From an uncultured Chiayiivirga sp. (GTDB taxonomy: Bacteria > Pseudomonadota > Gammaproteobacteria > Xanthomonadales > Xanthomonadaceae): a stretch of DNA of 64,000 nucleotides. Position numbers and translations under genes: made by a program. The stretch is taken from positions 1-64,000 of the forward strand of contig CAKSZJ010000010.1 in assembly GCA_934525595.1 (NCBI GenBank), in the 5' to 3' direction. This document shows, one piece after another, positions 49,100-60,076 of the stretch; within the stretch, counting starts at the first letter, position 1, and the number at the start of each line of letters is the position of its first letter. The notes under the pieces were generated by a model. It worked only from the letters and a program-made list of their open reading frames with translations. It searched no databases and was not told where the DNA came from.

Positions 49100-49777
49100 A
49101 TGAAGTTGCGCTGGACGGTCGCGCTGTTGGCGGCCACGACGATGAGCGCCGCGTTGGCGCAGGACACCACGTCCGACAAGGGCAAGCTGAGCTACGCGGT
49201 CGGCTACCAGATCGGCCACGACTTCACCGAGCGCAAGCTCGATGTCGACCTGGCGACCGTGATTCGCGCCATCCAGGACGGCTACGCCAAGCGCGATCCG
49301 GCCGTTCCGACCGAGCAGATGGGCGCGGCGCTCGAAGCCATGCAGAAAAAGCTGCTGGATGATGCCAAGGCCGAATTCGACAAGGTCGCCGGCGAAAACA
49401 AGCGCAAGAGCGACGCCTTCCTGGCGCAGAACCGTGGCAAGACCGGCGTGCAGACGCTGTCCTCGGGCATCCAGTACCGCGTGATCGAGACCGGCACCGG
49501 CGCCAAGCCCACGGCCGCCTCGGAGGTGAAGATCCACTTCCGCGGATCGCTTGCCACCGGGCAGGAGTTCGCCAGCACCTACCAGGGCAACGAGCCGGTG
49601 TCGATCAAGGTCGGTGAAGCCCCGCTGCCGGGCCTGCGCCAGGTGCTGCCGATGATGACCCAGGGGTCGCGCTGGGAAGTCTTCATGCCGCCCGAGCAGG
49701 CCTATGGCGACACGGTGCGCCCGATCGGCCCCAACCAGGCCGTCGTGTTCGACGTGAAGCTGGTCGAAGTGAAGTGA
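49100..49777 (+). CDS. FKBP-type peptidyl-prolyl isomerase, Mip/FkpA-like
   Basis: 225 residues: signal peptide (about 1-20), an N-terminal helical dimerisation domain (SYAVGYQIGHDFTERKLDVD to about residue 110, the FKBP_N domain) and a C-terminal FKBP catalytic domain (SEVKIHFRGSLATGQEF to the end). It acts as a periplasmic foldase/chaperone dimer. ATG at 49100 preceded by caggaga. Single transcription unit with a hairpin terminator downstream. Confidence 0.93.
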   Translation: MKLRWTVALLAATTMSAALAQDTTSDKGKLSYAVGYQIGHDFTERKLDVDLATVIRAIQDGYAKRDPAVPTEQMGAALEAMQKKLLDDAKAEFDKVAGENKRKSDAFLAQNRGKTGVQTLSSGIQYRVIETGTGAKPTAASEVKIHFRGSLATGQEFASTYQGNEPVSIKVGEAPLPGLRQVLPMMTQGSRWEVFMPPEQAYGDTVRPIGPNQAVVFDVKLVEVK

Positions 49778-49830
49778 ACCTCGGCGCGCTCTCTCGGGTG
49801 AGTCCGCCCGAAAGCGCGCCGCGAGTGTTC

Positions 49831-49868
49831 CACACGGCCGGACGCGGGTACCGCGTTCCGGCCGTGTG
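49831..49868 (+). terminator. Hairpin terminator of the FKBP gene
   Basis: cacacggccgga (49831-49842) pairs with tccggccgtgtg (49857-49868), with further pairing of gcggg and ccgcg in the loop. It is followed by cgtttcc. It lies 54 bp past the stop; a smaller hairpin (tcgggtg / cgcccga type) is near 49797-49813. Confidence 0.65.
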
Positions 49869-49937
49869 CGTTTCCGGGGGGCGCTTCCTGCGCCGTGCTG
49901 GCGCGGTCTGGCGCCGGTCGCCGCGCGCGGTGGCGTG

Positions 49938-50576
49938 ATGCTGCCCGCTGCTCCGCCCCCGATCAATCCGCTTGCCGATCCCGAACGCTTGCGCCAGGCA
50001 CTGCTGCCGCTGTCGGGCGAGCCGAGCGGGGCGGGCTGGAACCTGGACGAAATCGCCGACGTGATCGATCCGCAGCGCCTGGTCAATGCCGCCGTTCTGG
50101 TGGGACTGATCGAGCGCCCGGCCGGGGCGCACGTGCTCCTGACGCGCCGCACCGATTCGCTCCAGCACCATGCCGGCCAGGTGAGCTTCCCGGGCGGGCG
50201 GATCGATCCGGAGGACCGCTCCGCGCTCGATGCGGCACTGCGCGAGGCGTGGGAGGAAGTCGCCATCGCGCCTGCGCAGGTCGAGCCGCTGGGCTATCTG
50301 GACCCCTATGCGACCATCACCGGATTCCGCGTGCTGCCGCTGGTGGCGAGGCTGCCCGCGGATTACCGCGTGATCCCCAATCCCGACGAAGTCGTCGATG
50401 CCTTCGAGGTGCCGCTGGCCCCGCTTCTGGCGGGCGATCGCCTGGTCAGCCTGAGCGACTCCTATCGCGGACGCGCGCGCAGCTACTGGGAGTATCAGGT
50501 GGGGCCGCACCGCATCTGGGGTGCGACCGCGGCCATGCTGGTCAATCTCGGGCGCCGTCTCGGCGCGGCGATCTGA
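49938..50576 (+). CDS. Nudix hydrolase, CoA pyrophosphatase (NudL-like)
   Basis: 212 residues. Nudix box GGRIDPEDRSALDAALREA plus WEEV, preceded by the CoA-pyrophosphatase family signature LLTRRTDSLQHHAGQVSFPGG. It hydrolyses CoA to 3',5'-ADP and phosphopantetheine in characterised relatives. ATG at 49938; no strong ribosome site is seen. Confidence 0.92.
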   Translation: MLPAAPPPINPLADPERLRQALLPLSGEPSGAGWNLDEIADVIDPQRLVNAAVLVGLIERPAGAHVLLTRRTDSLQHHAGQVSFPGGRIDPEDRSALDAALREAWEEVAIAPAQVEPLGYLDPYATITGFRVLPLVARLPADYRVIPNPDEVVDAFEVPLAPLLAGDRLVSLSDSYRGRARSYWEYQVGPHRIWGATAAMLVNLGRRLGAAI

Positions 50577-50613
50577 TCGCCTGATCCCGCCGCTGTCGTG
50601 CGGGTACCTGGCT

Positions 50614-51600
50614 TCAGCGGCACTGGCGCCAGCGTACCTGCGCGGGCTGCTCGGAGCCGTTTCCGGGGACATCGATCTGCAGCCGGGTATAGCGCAGCTC
50701 CTCGTGCTGCAGCAGCGAGCGGCAGACGTCCTCCACCACGACGGCAAGTTCCGCGTCTTCGAGGGGTTCGCGCAGGCTGATCTGGAGCGTGGAGCGGGTC
50801 GACCAGCTGGCGCTCGCCATCGAGGTCAGGTCGCGTACTTCCATGACCGCAGACGCGCGACGCGAGGCGAGCTGCTGTTCGGTGAGATTGGCATCGGGCA
50901 GCGTTGGCGTGCCGGGTGTGGGCGCTGCCGCAGGCGCGCGGGCGGGGGCCGCGGCGGGCGCTGCGATGGGAGGTGGTGCGCTTGGTTCCGGGGCGTACAG
51001 TCGGATGACGGTGAACGCCGCGATCGCGGCCAGCAACGCCACCAGCGCCGCGCTCAGCAGGCGCTGGCGCTTGGCGGTCTGCGCCACGCTTTCCGCGTCG
51101 ACGCGCTGGTCGTGCGCCACCCAGGGCTTGACGTGCGCCCACAGTTCGGGGCCCGCGAGGATCTCGATGCGGCGCTCGTGCGCCAGCTTCGAGGCGTCAG
51201 GCGAGGCGCCGGCGCACGACACGATGATGGCGCCGTCGGCTTCCTGCACCTGTACCAGCGAGTGCAGCTGGCTCACCGCTGCCGAGGTGACGGTCTGGTT
51301 CGCGCCGTTCCGGCATTGCACCAGGTAACACGCCGTGCCGCGCGCGAAGAGAAGATCGAAGCCGTCCTGGCCCGGCGTGCGGTCCGCGCCGGCCGGCTGC
51401 ATGCCGCGATCCTTCAGGACTTCGGAAATGAGCCGGCTGTATTCGTTCCAGCGCATCGCGCACAGCAGCGCGATGCCGGCGCGGGCTTCGACGCGTTCGG
51501 TGCGGAAGGCCCCCAGGATGCGGGCTGCAAGGAGGAATACGATGATGAGCGTGGCCAGGGCGATGGGCCACGGATACTGAAGCAGGGAAGTAAGTCCCAT
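50614..51600 (-). CDS. Membrane-anchored protein with Mrr/restriction-endonuclease-like domain
   Basis: 328 residues: one N-terminal transmembrane helix (about 10-30), a PD-(D/E)xK-type domain (about 45-145) with GQDGFDLLF and YLVQCRNG, a linker, a second transmembrane helix (about 183-200), a Pro/Ala-rich periplasmic stretch (from about 205) and a C-terminal domain with two Cys (EDVCRSLL; RWRQCR at the end). In Mrr-like nucleases the second motif is usually QCK; here it is QCR, so catalysis may be altered or lost. Function unknown; a nucleic-acid-binding membrane protein is possible. Confidence 0.75.
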   Translation of the reverse strand: MGLTSLLQYPWPIALATLIIVFLLAARILGAFRTERVEARAGIALLCAMRWNEYSRLISEVLKDRGMQPAGADRTPGQDGFDLLFARGTACYLVQCRNGANQTVTSAAVSQLHSLVQVQEADGAIIVSCAGASPDASKLAHERRIEILAGPELWAHVKPWVAHDQRVDAESVAQTAKRQRLLSAALVALLAAIAAFTVIRLYAPEPSAPPPIAAPAAAPARAPAAAPTPGTPTLPDANLTEQQLASRRASAVMEVRDLTSMASASWSTRSTLQISLREPLEDAELAVVVEDVCRSLLQHEELRYTRLQIDVPGNGSEQPAQVRWRQCR

Positions 51601-51731
51601 GGGTGATCGCCGGCGGGAATCAGGCGCGCATCATAGCCCGAGTTCCGCGCGGGCAGGCCGATGCTGCCGCCTAGATCGGCGGGCAGGGCACGCGCGGCGC
51701 CGAGCCGGACGGCTGCGCCGCGCGGACGGCT

Positions 51732-52484
51732 TCACTCCTGGCTGGGCGCAGGCTCCAATGCCGCGGGTTGCGCCACCTTCGTCACCTTGGCTTTCTTCGC
51801 GGCGGGCTTGGCGCGGGCCGTGCCGCTGGCAGGCTTCGCGGCGGTCGGCGCCTTGGCAACCGGCTTCTTTTTCGCAGTCGCGGGCTTGGTTGCGGCCTTG
51901 GCTGCTTCGGGCTTGGCGGTGCGGGTGGCAGGCGGGACGGAATGCGACTCGGACGCGGCAGGCGCCTGCTTCCTGGCCGCTGGCGTCTCGGCGAGGTCGC
52001 GCAGGCGCGCGTTGAGCTGGTCGACGCGCTGGATCAGGGCCTGCAGCTCCTCCCGGCCCGGTACGCCGAGGCGGACAAGGGCGCGCTGCACGCGCTCCTC
52101 GAACACCTTTTCAAGGCGGTCCCAGGTGTCGGCGGCGCGATCCTTGACCTGTTCGACACGGTTCTCGACCGAGCCGCGCACTGCGTTGACCTTGCCGCTG
52201 GCCAGCGAGCGGGTCTTCTTTTCCACGTGCACACCTTCCTTCACCAGCGCCTCGAACAAGCGCGTGCTTTCCTGCTGTGCACGGCCGAGCGCTTTCACGC
52301 TGGTCTGCCAGATCTGCTGGGCGGAATCCATGATTCCGCGCGCCGCGTGGTCATCGGCGGGCGCTGCGGCGGACTTCTTGCGTGTCGCTGCCGCGGTCCG
52401 CGTCGATGCGGTTTTGCGGGCCGGGGCCGGGGCCGGCTTGGCGGGTGAGGATGCGCCGGGTTTGGCGGACTTGAACTTGGCCAT
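51732..52484 (-). CDS. Phasin-family (PHA-granule-associated) protein
   Basis: 250 residues. A phasin domain (about 45-165, IMDSAQQIWQTSVKALGRAQ through a long amphipathic helix) is flanked by histone-H1-like Ala/Lys/Pro-rich N- and C-terminal tails (for example KPATAKKKPVAKAPTAAKPA). This tripartite layout matches PhaF-type phasins, which coat polyhydroxyalkanoate granules and bind DNA to help segregate them. No PHA synthase gene is in the window. Confidence 0.85.
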   Translation of the reverse strand: MAKFKSAKPGASSPAKPAPAPARKTASTRTAAATRKKSAAAPADDHAARGIMDSAQQIWQTSVKALGRAQQESTRLFEALVKEGVHVEKKTRSLASGKVNAVRGSVENRVEQVKDRAADTWDRLEKVFEERVQRALVRLGVPGREELQALIQRVDQLNARLRDLAETPAARKQAPAASESHSVPPATRTAKPEAAKAATKPATAKKKPVAKAPTAAKPASGTARAKPAAKKAKVTKVAQPAALEPAPSQE

Positions 52485-52676
52485 GGGAGCATTCCTATGG
52501 AGGCGGACGGGACGTTGAGGGCGTGAGGCTAGGCGGCATGCCTAGAATAATCACACTATGGCCGCCGCCGGTCGCACAGGAAGGGCATGGCAGGGCCGCC
52601 GCGACGCATGCGGTGTCCTGGGTGCGGAGGGGTGCGTGCTGCGCGTCGCTTCAGGGAGCGCGGCCGGGTGCCTCGC

Positions 52677-53102
52677 TCAGGCTATCGCGCTGGCCGTGTC
52701 GGCGGTTTGCCTGCCGTAGGTGCCCTTCAGCAGGCCCATGAGCCCCAGCACCTCGCGGTGCAGCGACTGCATGCTGGCATGGGGCGATTGGTGGGTCTCC
52801 TGATAGACGATCGCCAGCCACAGCGCGAGGCCGCGCAGGCGCAGCTGGGGAACGCGGGCACGGGCGCGGGTGAAGGCCAGAGTGGCGCCGTCGCCCCAGG
52901 GCTGGTGCACGTCGGTGCTGCTGCTGCCGTAAAGGTGCGGAACCGGCGTCTTGGCGGCGGCCTCGATCTCGCTCATCACCAGGTGGCCGACCGCGCGCTG
53001 TGCCGTGACCGGCAGGTCGAGCACGCTGCGCTTGATTTCCCGCAGCTGGCGATTGAGCACGGTATAGCGGCAGAACACGAGCAGGCGGGTCAGCAGTTTC
53101 AC
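52677..53102 (-). CDS. Unrecognised 141-residue protein
   Basis: GTG start. Basic N-terminus (KLLTRLLVFCRYTVLNRQLREIK), no clear signal peptide; two amphipathic helical regions. The middle segment PHLYGSSSTDVHQPWGD is distinctive. It lies downstream of parC on the same strand and upstream of the phasin gene; the latter position might link it to PHA granules, but nothing in the sequence shows this. The 192-bp gap to the phasin gene holds no other gene. Confidence 0.65.
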   Translation of the reverse strand: MKLLTRLLVFCRYTVLNRQLREIKRSVLDLPVTAQRAVGHLVMSEIEAAAKTPVPHLYGSSSTDVHQPWGDGATLAFTRARARVPQLRLRGLALWLAIVYQETHQSPHASMQSLHREVLGLMGLLKGTYGRQTADTASAIA

Positions 53103-53259
53103 GGACGTTCTCGCAACCTTTGATGGACTGTCGGTGTCGCAGTGCGACGCGATGCGTCATCTTGTGACGCGAGGTGCATCTTCTCAGAGCTCGCGCCGCT
53201 TATCCAGTCGTTTGGCACGTTCCTCCATCCGATCCGTGTTTCGGGTCACAAAAGCATCG

Positions 53260-53275
53260 GCACCGCTGCACGACC

Positions 53276-53285
<10 letters not shown>
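53260..53285 (-). terminator. parC terminator
   Basis: A perfect 9-bp inverted repeat (gcaccgctg / cagcggtgc, 8-base loop) overlaps the parC stop. On the minus strand it is followed by cgatgcttttg, a short T-run. The rest of the 173-bp gap up to 53103 shows nothing coding. Confidence 0.6.
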
Positions 53286-55534
<2,249 letters not shown>

Positions 55535-55566
55535 GCGGCGTCGCGGACAGGATGGATCGGCCGGAC

Positions 55567-55572
55567 ATTGTA
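55567..55572 (-). promoter_or_regulatory. Candidate parC promoter -10
   Basis: TACAAT on the minus strand, 33 nt before the parC ATG; the same hexamer as in the purM and enoyl-CoA hydratase promoters. No clear -35. Confidence 0.45.
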
Positions 55573-55627
55573 GGGGCTGACGGGCGCGATCCCGAGGGTG
55601 GGCGAAGGCGCTGCTGTGCGGTGTCGT

Positions 55628-55643
55628 TGTGACGCAAATCACG
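55628..55643 (+). promoter_or_regulatory. CRP/Clp-type binding site upstream of the subtilase gene
   Basis: TGTGA-CGCAAA-TCACG matches the CRP consensus TGTGA-N6-TCACA at nine of ten defined positions. Its centre (55635.5) lies about 58-60 bp before the start point predicted from the promoter at 55659-55687, the class I activation position. In Xanthomonadaceae the CRP homologue Clp controls extracellular enzymes, so Clp is the likely regulator (inference). Confidence 0.7.
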
Positions 55644-55658
55644 GGTGCGTACCGGTGT

Positions 55659-55687
55659 TTGTCAGCGGCGCGTTCCGCTGACATGCT
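55659..55687 (+). promoter_or_regulatory. Subtilase promoter with overlapping 24-bp dyad
   Basis: -35 TTGTCA (55659-55664), a 17-bp spacer and -10 CATGCT (55682-55687). A perfect inverted repeat, TGTCAGCGG (55660-55668) / CCGCTGACA (55675-55683), spans the -35 to -10 interval, the place for an operator of a dimeric repressor or MerR-like activator. The gene starts at 55727. Confidence 0.55.
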
Positions 55688-55726
55688 GTGCGCCCCCGGC
55701 CCATGGCCCCCACAGGAACTGCCCGC

Positions 55727-58700
55727 ATGCTCCCTACGCTTCGCCGTTCAACCCTTGCGACCGCGCTGGCGCTCGCCCTTTCCGCCGCGACCCCGGCGGG
55801 AGCCGCGGTGCATTCCGTTGCTGCGGCTGAGCCCGCGCCCGAAGCGATCATGGCGGCGCGCGCCAATCCGGAGCTGCTGATCCTCGGGGCGGGTGCCTTC
55901 GACCCGGCGAGCCAGATGATCGACGCCGCAAGCGTCGGTGCAGCGGCGGACGTGGCCACGTCGTCCTATGCCCTGGTGCAGTTTGCCGACGGCGCGGATC
56001 TGGCCAAGGCGCGCCACGCGCTGGCCGCGCAGGGCGTGGAGTTCCTCGCGCATGTGCCAAACAACGCCTATCAGGTCCGCCTCGGCTCGACCGGGCTCAA
56101 GGCGCTGCGCGCGCATCCTTCGGTGCGCTGGGCCGGGCTGTGGCAGCCCGCGCTCAAGCTGTCGCCCCTGCTCTGGTCGGCGCAGCGCCGCGACTCGGGT
56201 GTGCTCCAGCAGGATGGCAGCTACGAGATCGAGATCAACGCCTTCAGCGGCGTGTCGTCCGCCGCCGTCGCGACCGAGCTGGAGAAGAAGGTTCCGGGCG
56301 TGCGCATCACCCAGCGCAGCCGTCGCGCCGAGGCGCTGCCCTATGTGCGTGCGGCGGTGGATGCCGAGGCGCTGGACGCGCTGATCCTGGCGGCCAGCGG
56401 CATCGACGGCGTGTCCCATCTGGCGCCATGGCTGCCGACCATAACGATGAACTCGGCCAGCCCGGGCGCGATCCAGGGCAACAGCACGGGCAACTGCAGC
56501 GGCAGCGGCACGGTCTGCGGCGCGACGCCCCTGTGGGACCACGGCATCATCGGCACCGGGCAGATCGTCGCGGTGGCCGACAGCGGCACTTCGCCCAATG
56601 CCGCCTGGTTCACCCAGCTCGACAAGGGCCTGGGACCGGTCACGGCGATCACGCAGTCGGACAATCCGCCGCCGCTGCTGCCCAACGTCGGCACGCTCTA
56701 CCCGGACAACAAGATCATCGGCTACTGGCTGCAGCCCGACGGGCCGGTGGATTACGACTTCGTTTCCGGCCACGGCACCCACGTCACCGGCACCGTGCTG
56801 GGTGACGCGGCCGGCACTTTCGGGGCGAACACCTACCTGCCCGCCACGCCATTGCAGCCCAATCATGAGCTGGCCGACGGCATGGCGCCGGGCGCGCAGC
56901 TGCTGTTCCAGGACGCCGGCGGCACCGCCGCCACCTCGATCTACATCAGCGACTTCGGCGGCACCCTGGAGCAGGCCTATCGCGGCGGCGCGCGCGTCCA
57001 CAACAACAGCTGGGGTTCCAAGACCGGCGGACGCTATCAGGGCAATGATTCGGAGCTGGATCGCACCGTGCGCCGCAACGAGGATCTGCTGGTGGTGGTC
57101 TCGGCCGGCAACGACGTGGCCGGCGCGATGGCCACCGGCTCGCCCTCCAACGCCAAGAACAGTTTGTCCGTCGCGGCGCTGGGGCACGGCGGCAGCCTGG
57201 TCAAGGCGAGCTATTCCAACCGCGGCCCGGCGCGCGATGGCCGCATGAAGCCCGACATCGCCGCGCCCGGCAGCAGCATCGTCTCGGCGGCCAGGGAGAC
57301 CAGCTTCAACCTGACCGTCCAGGTGCCGCGGACGACCAGCATGTCCGGTACTTCGATGTCCGCGCCCACGCTGACCGGCAACGCGGTGCTGATGCGGCAG
57401 TTTTTCGCCGACGGCTTCTATCCGCGCGGCGAGCGCACGGCTGATGACGCCTACGATCCCAGCGGCATGGCGATGAAGGCGGTGCTGCTCAACGGCACCA
57501 ACACCAGCGCGAGTGGCGGCACGGGATTCACCGGGTGGCCCAATCCCGGCACTGGCTGGGGCCGCGCCTGGCTCGACGGCAACCTGTGGTTCAAGACCAC
57601 CCAGGCCGGTGGCGACGACAGCCGCCGCCTGCGCCTTTTCGAGCGCACCAACGGCGCGGGTCTGGTCACCGGCGAAGCGCACGAATACACCATCGACAAC
57701 GTGGCCGCCGGCAGTGAACTGCGCGCCACGCTGACCTGGTTCGATGCCGAGGCCGCGCCCGGCGCGGGTGTGGCGCTGGTCAACAACCTCGATCTTGAGG
57801 TTCTGGCGCCGGGCGGTGCGCTTTACCTCGGCAATGTCATCGCCAGCGACGTCTCGCAGACCGGCGGCAGCGCGGACGTGCTGAACACGGTGGAACAGGT
57901 GCGCCTGACCGCGCCGCTGGCCGGCGCCTACACCTTCCGCGTGAAGGCGCCGGCGGTGCCTGGCAACGGTTCGGAAGGCTCGGACCGGCAGGGCTACGCG
58001 CTGGCGGTGTCGGGCGCGTTCGCGCTGCCCGATCCGGCGGCCTATCCGGCTCCCACGGCGCTGGCGGTGACCAGCAACGACGCCAACGGCATTGAGGTCG
58101 ATTTTTCCGGCGCCGCCGGTGCGCAGGGTTTCCAGCTCTATCGCGTGCCGGGCAGCTGTGCGACGGCGACGCCCGGCAGCTTCCGGATGGTGGCGCACGG
58201 GGCCGCCGCGCCGCTGCTCGATGACACCAGCATCGGCGGCTTTGGCTATGCCTACGTTGTGCGCGGAGTGCAGAACGACGTCGAGGGCGAGCGCTCGGAC
58301 TGCGTCGATGCGGTGTCCAACGACACCTGTTCGCTGATGCCTTCGATGGACGCGCAGTCGCTGTTCGGCGACGGCGCGGCGAGCAACTGCAGCGTGGCGC
58401 TGGGATGGGATGCGGCCAGCGCAAACTGCCCGTCTTCGACCGGCATCACCTACACCGTCGAGCGCGATACCGATCCCTACTTCGGTGCGCCACAGACGGT
58501 GGCGAGCGGACTGACCACGAATGCCTTCACCGATACCGGCGTCGCAAACGGCGTGCCCTACTTCTATCGCGTCTCGGCGCAGGACAGCTTCGGCAACGGA
58601 TCGCTCACCTCGCGCGTGATCAACATCACGCCAAGCGGTGTGGAAGGCCCTGATCCGAGCCACTTCCTGGATGACGTGGACACGCACAGCTACATGTCCA

Positions 58701-59305
58701 TGCAGGCGCCGTGGCAAATCACCGACGTGGACGCCAGCAACGGCAACTTCAGCTACCAGAACACCGCCGACAACCAGCCTTATCCCGACATGACCTGCGC
58801 CAGCATCACCACGCCGGCGCTGACGCTGGCGCCGGGCACGACGCTGAACTTCAAGGCGCAGTACAACATGGAGTACCAGTGGGACGGCGTGGTGATGGAA
58901 ATCTCCACCGATGGCGGCGCCAACTGGCTGGACCTGCCGCCGTCCGGCGGGTATCCCAACAGCTTCGCCCAGACCCAGAACCCGCCGGTCAACTCCTGCG
59001 GATTCGCGGCTTCGCACGGCGCCTTCACCGGCGTCAGCACGGCGGCAAGCAATGCCGACCCGAACAACGACACCGCCACCGCCGTGTTCAAGCCTTTCAG
59101 CGTGGACCTGTCCGCCTATGCAGGGCAGACCGTGCAGGTCCGCTGGCGCATGTCGACCGATCCGGCGTCCGGTTATTTCGGCTTCCGGCTCGACGAGGTC
59201 AGCATCAGCGACGGCAGTGCGCTCCAGCCCGAGATCTTCGCCAGTGGCTTCGAGGACGGTGAAACCGGCGGTCCCGGCCCGGGCGGCAACCACATCTGCC
59301 AGTAA
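55727..59305 (+). CDS. Large secreted S8 (subtilisin-like) serine protease
   Basis: 1192 residues. Signal peptide (about 1-27), propeptide-like region to about 245, then the S8 domain with Asp285 (VADSGT), His349 (GHGTHVTGT), oxyanion Asn in SAGND and Ser543 (GTSMSAPT). A jelly-roll/PPC-like domain (from about 650, [20 protein letters not shown]), two fibronectin-III-like stretches and a MAM/immune-inhibitor-A-like domain (from about 980) follow. The C-terminal tail [11 protein letters not shown] resembles the GFE tail of many secreted proteins in this group. ATG at 55727 preceded by cagga; in-frame ATGs at 55688 and 55703 fit a signal peptide less well. Probably secreted by the type II system. 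Confidence 0.92.
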   Translation: MLPTLRRSTLATALALALSAATPAGAAVHSVAAAEPAPEAIMAARANPELLILGAGAFDPASQMIDAASVGAAADVATSSYALVQFADGADLAKARHALAAQGVEFLAHVPNNAYQVRLGSTGLKALRAHPSVRWAGLWQPALKLSPLLWSAQRRDSGVLQQDGSYEIEINAFSGVSSAAVATELEKKVPGVRITQRSRRAEALPYVRAAVDAEALDALILAASGIDGVSHLAPWLPTITMNSASPGAIQGNSTGNCSGSGTVCGATPLWDHGIIGTGQIVAVADSGTSPNAAWFTQLDKGLGPVTAITQSDNPPPLLPNVGTLYPDNKIIGYWLQPDGPVDYDFVSGHGTHVTGTVLGDAAGTFGANTYLPATPLQPNHELADGMAPGAQLLFQDAGGTAATSIYISDFGGTLEQAYRGGARVHNNSWGSKTGGRYQGNDSELDRTVRRNEDLLVVVSAGNDVAGAMATGSPSNAKNSLSVAALGHGGSLVKASYSNRGPARDGRMKPDIAAPGSSIVSAARETSFNLTVQVPRTTSMSGTSMSAPTLTGNAVLMRQFFADGFYPRGERTADDAYDPSGMAMKAVLLNGTNTSASGGTGFTGWPNPGTGWGRAWLDGNLWFKTTQAGGDDSRRLRLFERTNGAGLVTGEAHEYTIDNVAAGSELRATLTWFDAEAAPGAGVALVNNLDLEVLAPGGALYLGNVIASDVSQTGGSADVLNTVEQVRLTAPLAGAYTFRVKAPAVPGNGSEGSDRQGYALAVSGAFALPDPAAYPAPTALAVTSNDANGIEVDFSGAAGAQGFQLYRVPGSCATATPGSFRMVAHGAAAPLLDDTSIGGFGYAYVVRGVQNDVEGERSDCVDAVSNDTCSLMPSMDAQSLFGDGAASNCSVALGWDAASANCPSSTGITYTVERDTDPYFGAPQTVASGLTTNAFTDTGVANGVPYFYRVSAQDSFGNGSLTSRVINITPSGVEGPDPSHFLDDVDTHSYMSMQAPWQITDVDASNGNFSYQNTADNQPYPDMTCASITTPALTLAPGTTLNFKAQYNMEYQWDGVVMEISTDGGANWLDLPPSGGYPNSFAQTQNPPVNSCGFAASHGAFTGVSTAASNADPNNDTATAVFKPFSVDLSAYAGQTVQVRWRMSTDPASGYFGFRLDEVSISDGSALQPEIFASGFEDGETGGPGPGGNHICQ

Positions 59306-59319
59306 GTAAGGCGACGCGA

Positions 59320-59355
59320 CATCATTCAGACCCGCCGCGGCGGGTCTGGATGATG
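59320..59355. terminator. Shared terminator of the subtilase and fimT-like genes
   Basis: catcattcagacccgcc (59320-59336) pairs with ggcgggtctggatgatg (59339-59355) with a single G.T-type mismatch; a 17-bp stem lying between two convergent genes. No T-run, but the stem is long and symmetrical. Confidence 0.7.
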
Positions 59356-59372
59356 AGTGAGGCGAATAGCGA

Positions 59373-59903
59373 TCAGCTGCAGGCACCCATCGCCGCGCGT
59401 TCGGATGCGGTGGCGGAGCGCGCGCGGCCGGTATTGCTCAGGATCACCGCCGATTGCACCGCGCCGTCGGCGCAGATGCGCAGGGTGAGATTGGTCCCGC
59501 CGGACATCCCGTTGGGCCGAAACACCGCGCGCGGCCGGGTGCTGCCGCTCTGGATGGCCAGGCGCGGCGACACCGGCGACTCGACGCGCAGCAGGGTGTC
59601 CTGCGCATCGAAGAGGTCGTCGCCGTTGCGATCCACGAACAGGATCCAGCCGCCCTCCCAGTGCCCGCCGGCGCGGCAGCCCGCATCCGCATCGCCGGGG
59701 CAGACCGTGACGGGCCGGCCGTGGGTGACTGCGTGCAGTCGCGCCGCCGCGAACCCGGTCATCACCAGGTTGTGCGCAGACGTGACGTTCGTGCGCGTGA
59801 GCAGGCGGCCCATCGCGGGCGCGCCGATGCCGGCGAGAAGTGCCATGACGGCCAGCGTCATCAGCAGTTCGATCAGGGTGAAACCCGTGCGGGTGCGGAT
59901 CAT
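59373..59903 (-). CDS. Orphan GspH/FimT-type pseudopilin
   Basis: 176 residues from the ATG at 59903: MIRTRTGFTLIELLMTLAVMALLAG is a canonical prepilin cleavage site and helix, followed by a GspH/FimT domain with three Cys (VTVCPGDADAGC; RICADG) and a terminal Cys. It is a second paralogue of the fimT at 7165-7779 and stands alone, convergent with the subtilase. It could serve in DNA uptake, as shown for FimT proteins in Legionella, or as an extra minor pilin. Confidence 0.85.
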   Translation of the reverse strand: MIRTRTGFTLIELLMTLAVMALLAGIGAPAMGRLLTRTNVTSAHNLVMTGFAAARLHAVTHGRPVTVCPGDADAGCRAGGHWEGGWILFVDRNGDDLFDAQDTLLRVESPVSPRLAIQSGSTRPRAVFRPNGMSGGTNLTLRICADGAVQSAVILSNTGRARSATASERAAMGACS

Positions 59904-60076
59904 GGCTGCGCTCCGTGGAAAGTGTGGCGCCAGTCTCGCGTTCGCGCCGTCGCGCAGGCATCGGGCGGAATCGTCCGCGGGCATAGGAAAATGCCCCGTT
60001 GCCGCATCGGTGTCCGCGTCGCGGCTTGGCGCTAGAGTGGCCTCATTCCGCTTTCCCGACCCCGTATGGAGGTGCC

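Noticed and set aside
55748-59386. Open reading frame of 1212 codons on the minus strand opposite the subtilase
   Set aside because: Shadow of the high-GC coding strand: low-complexity Arg/His/Gly composition, no domain; the plus frame has signal peptide, catalytic triad and promoter.
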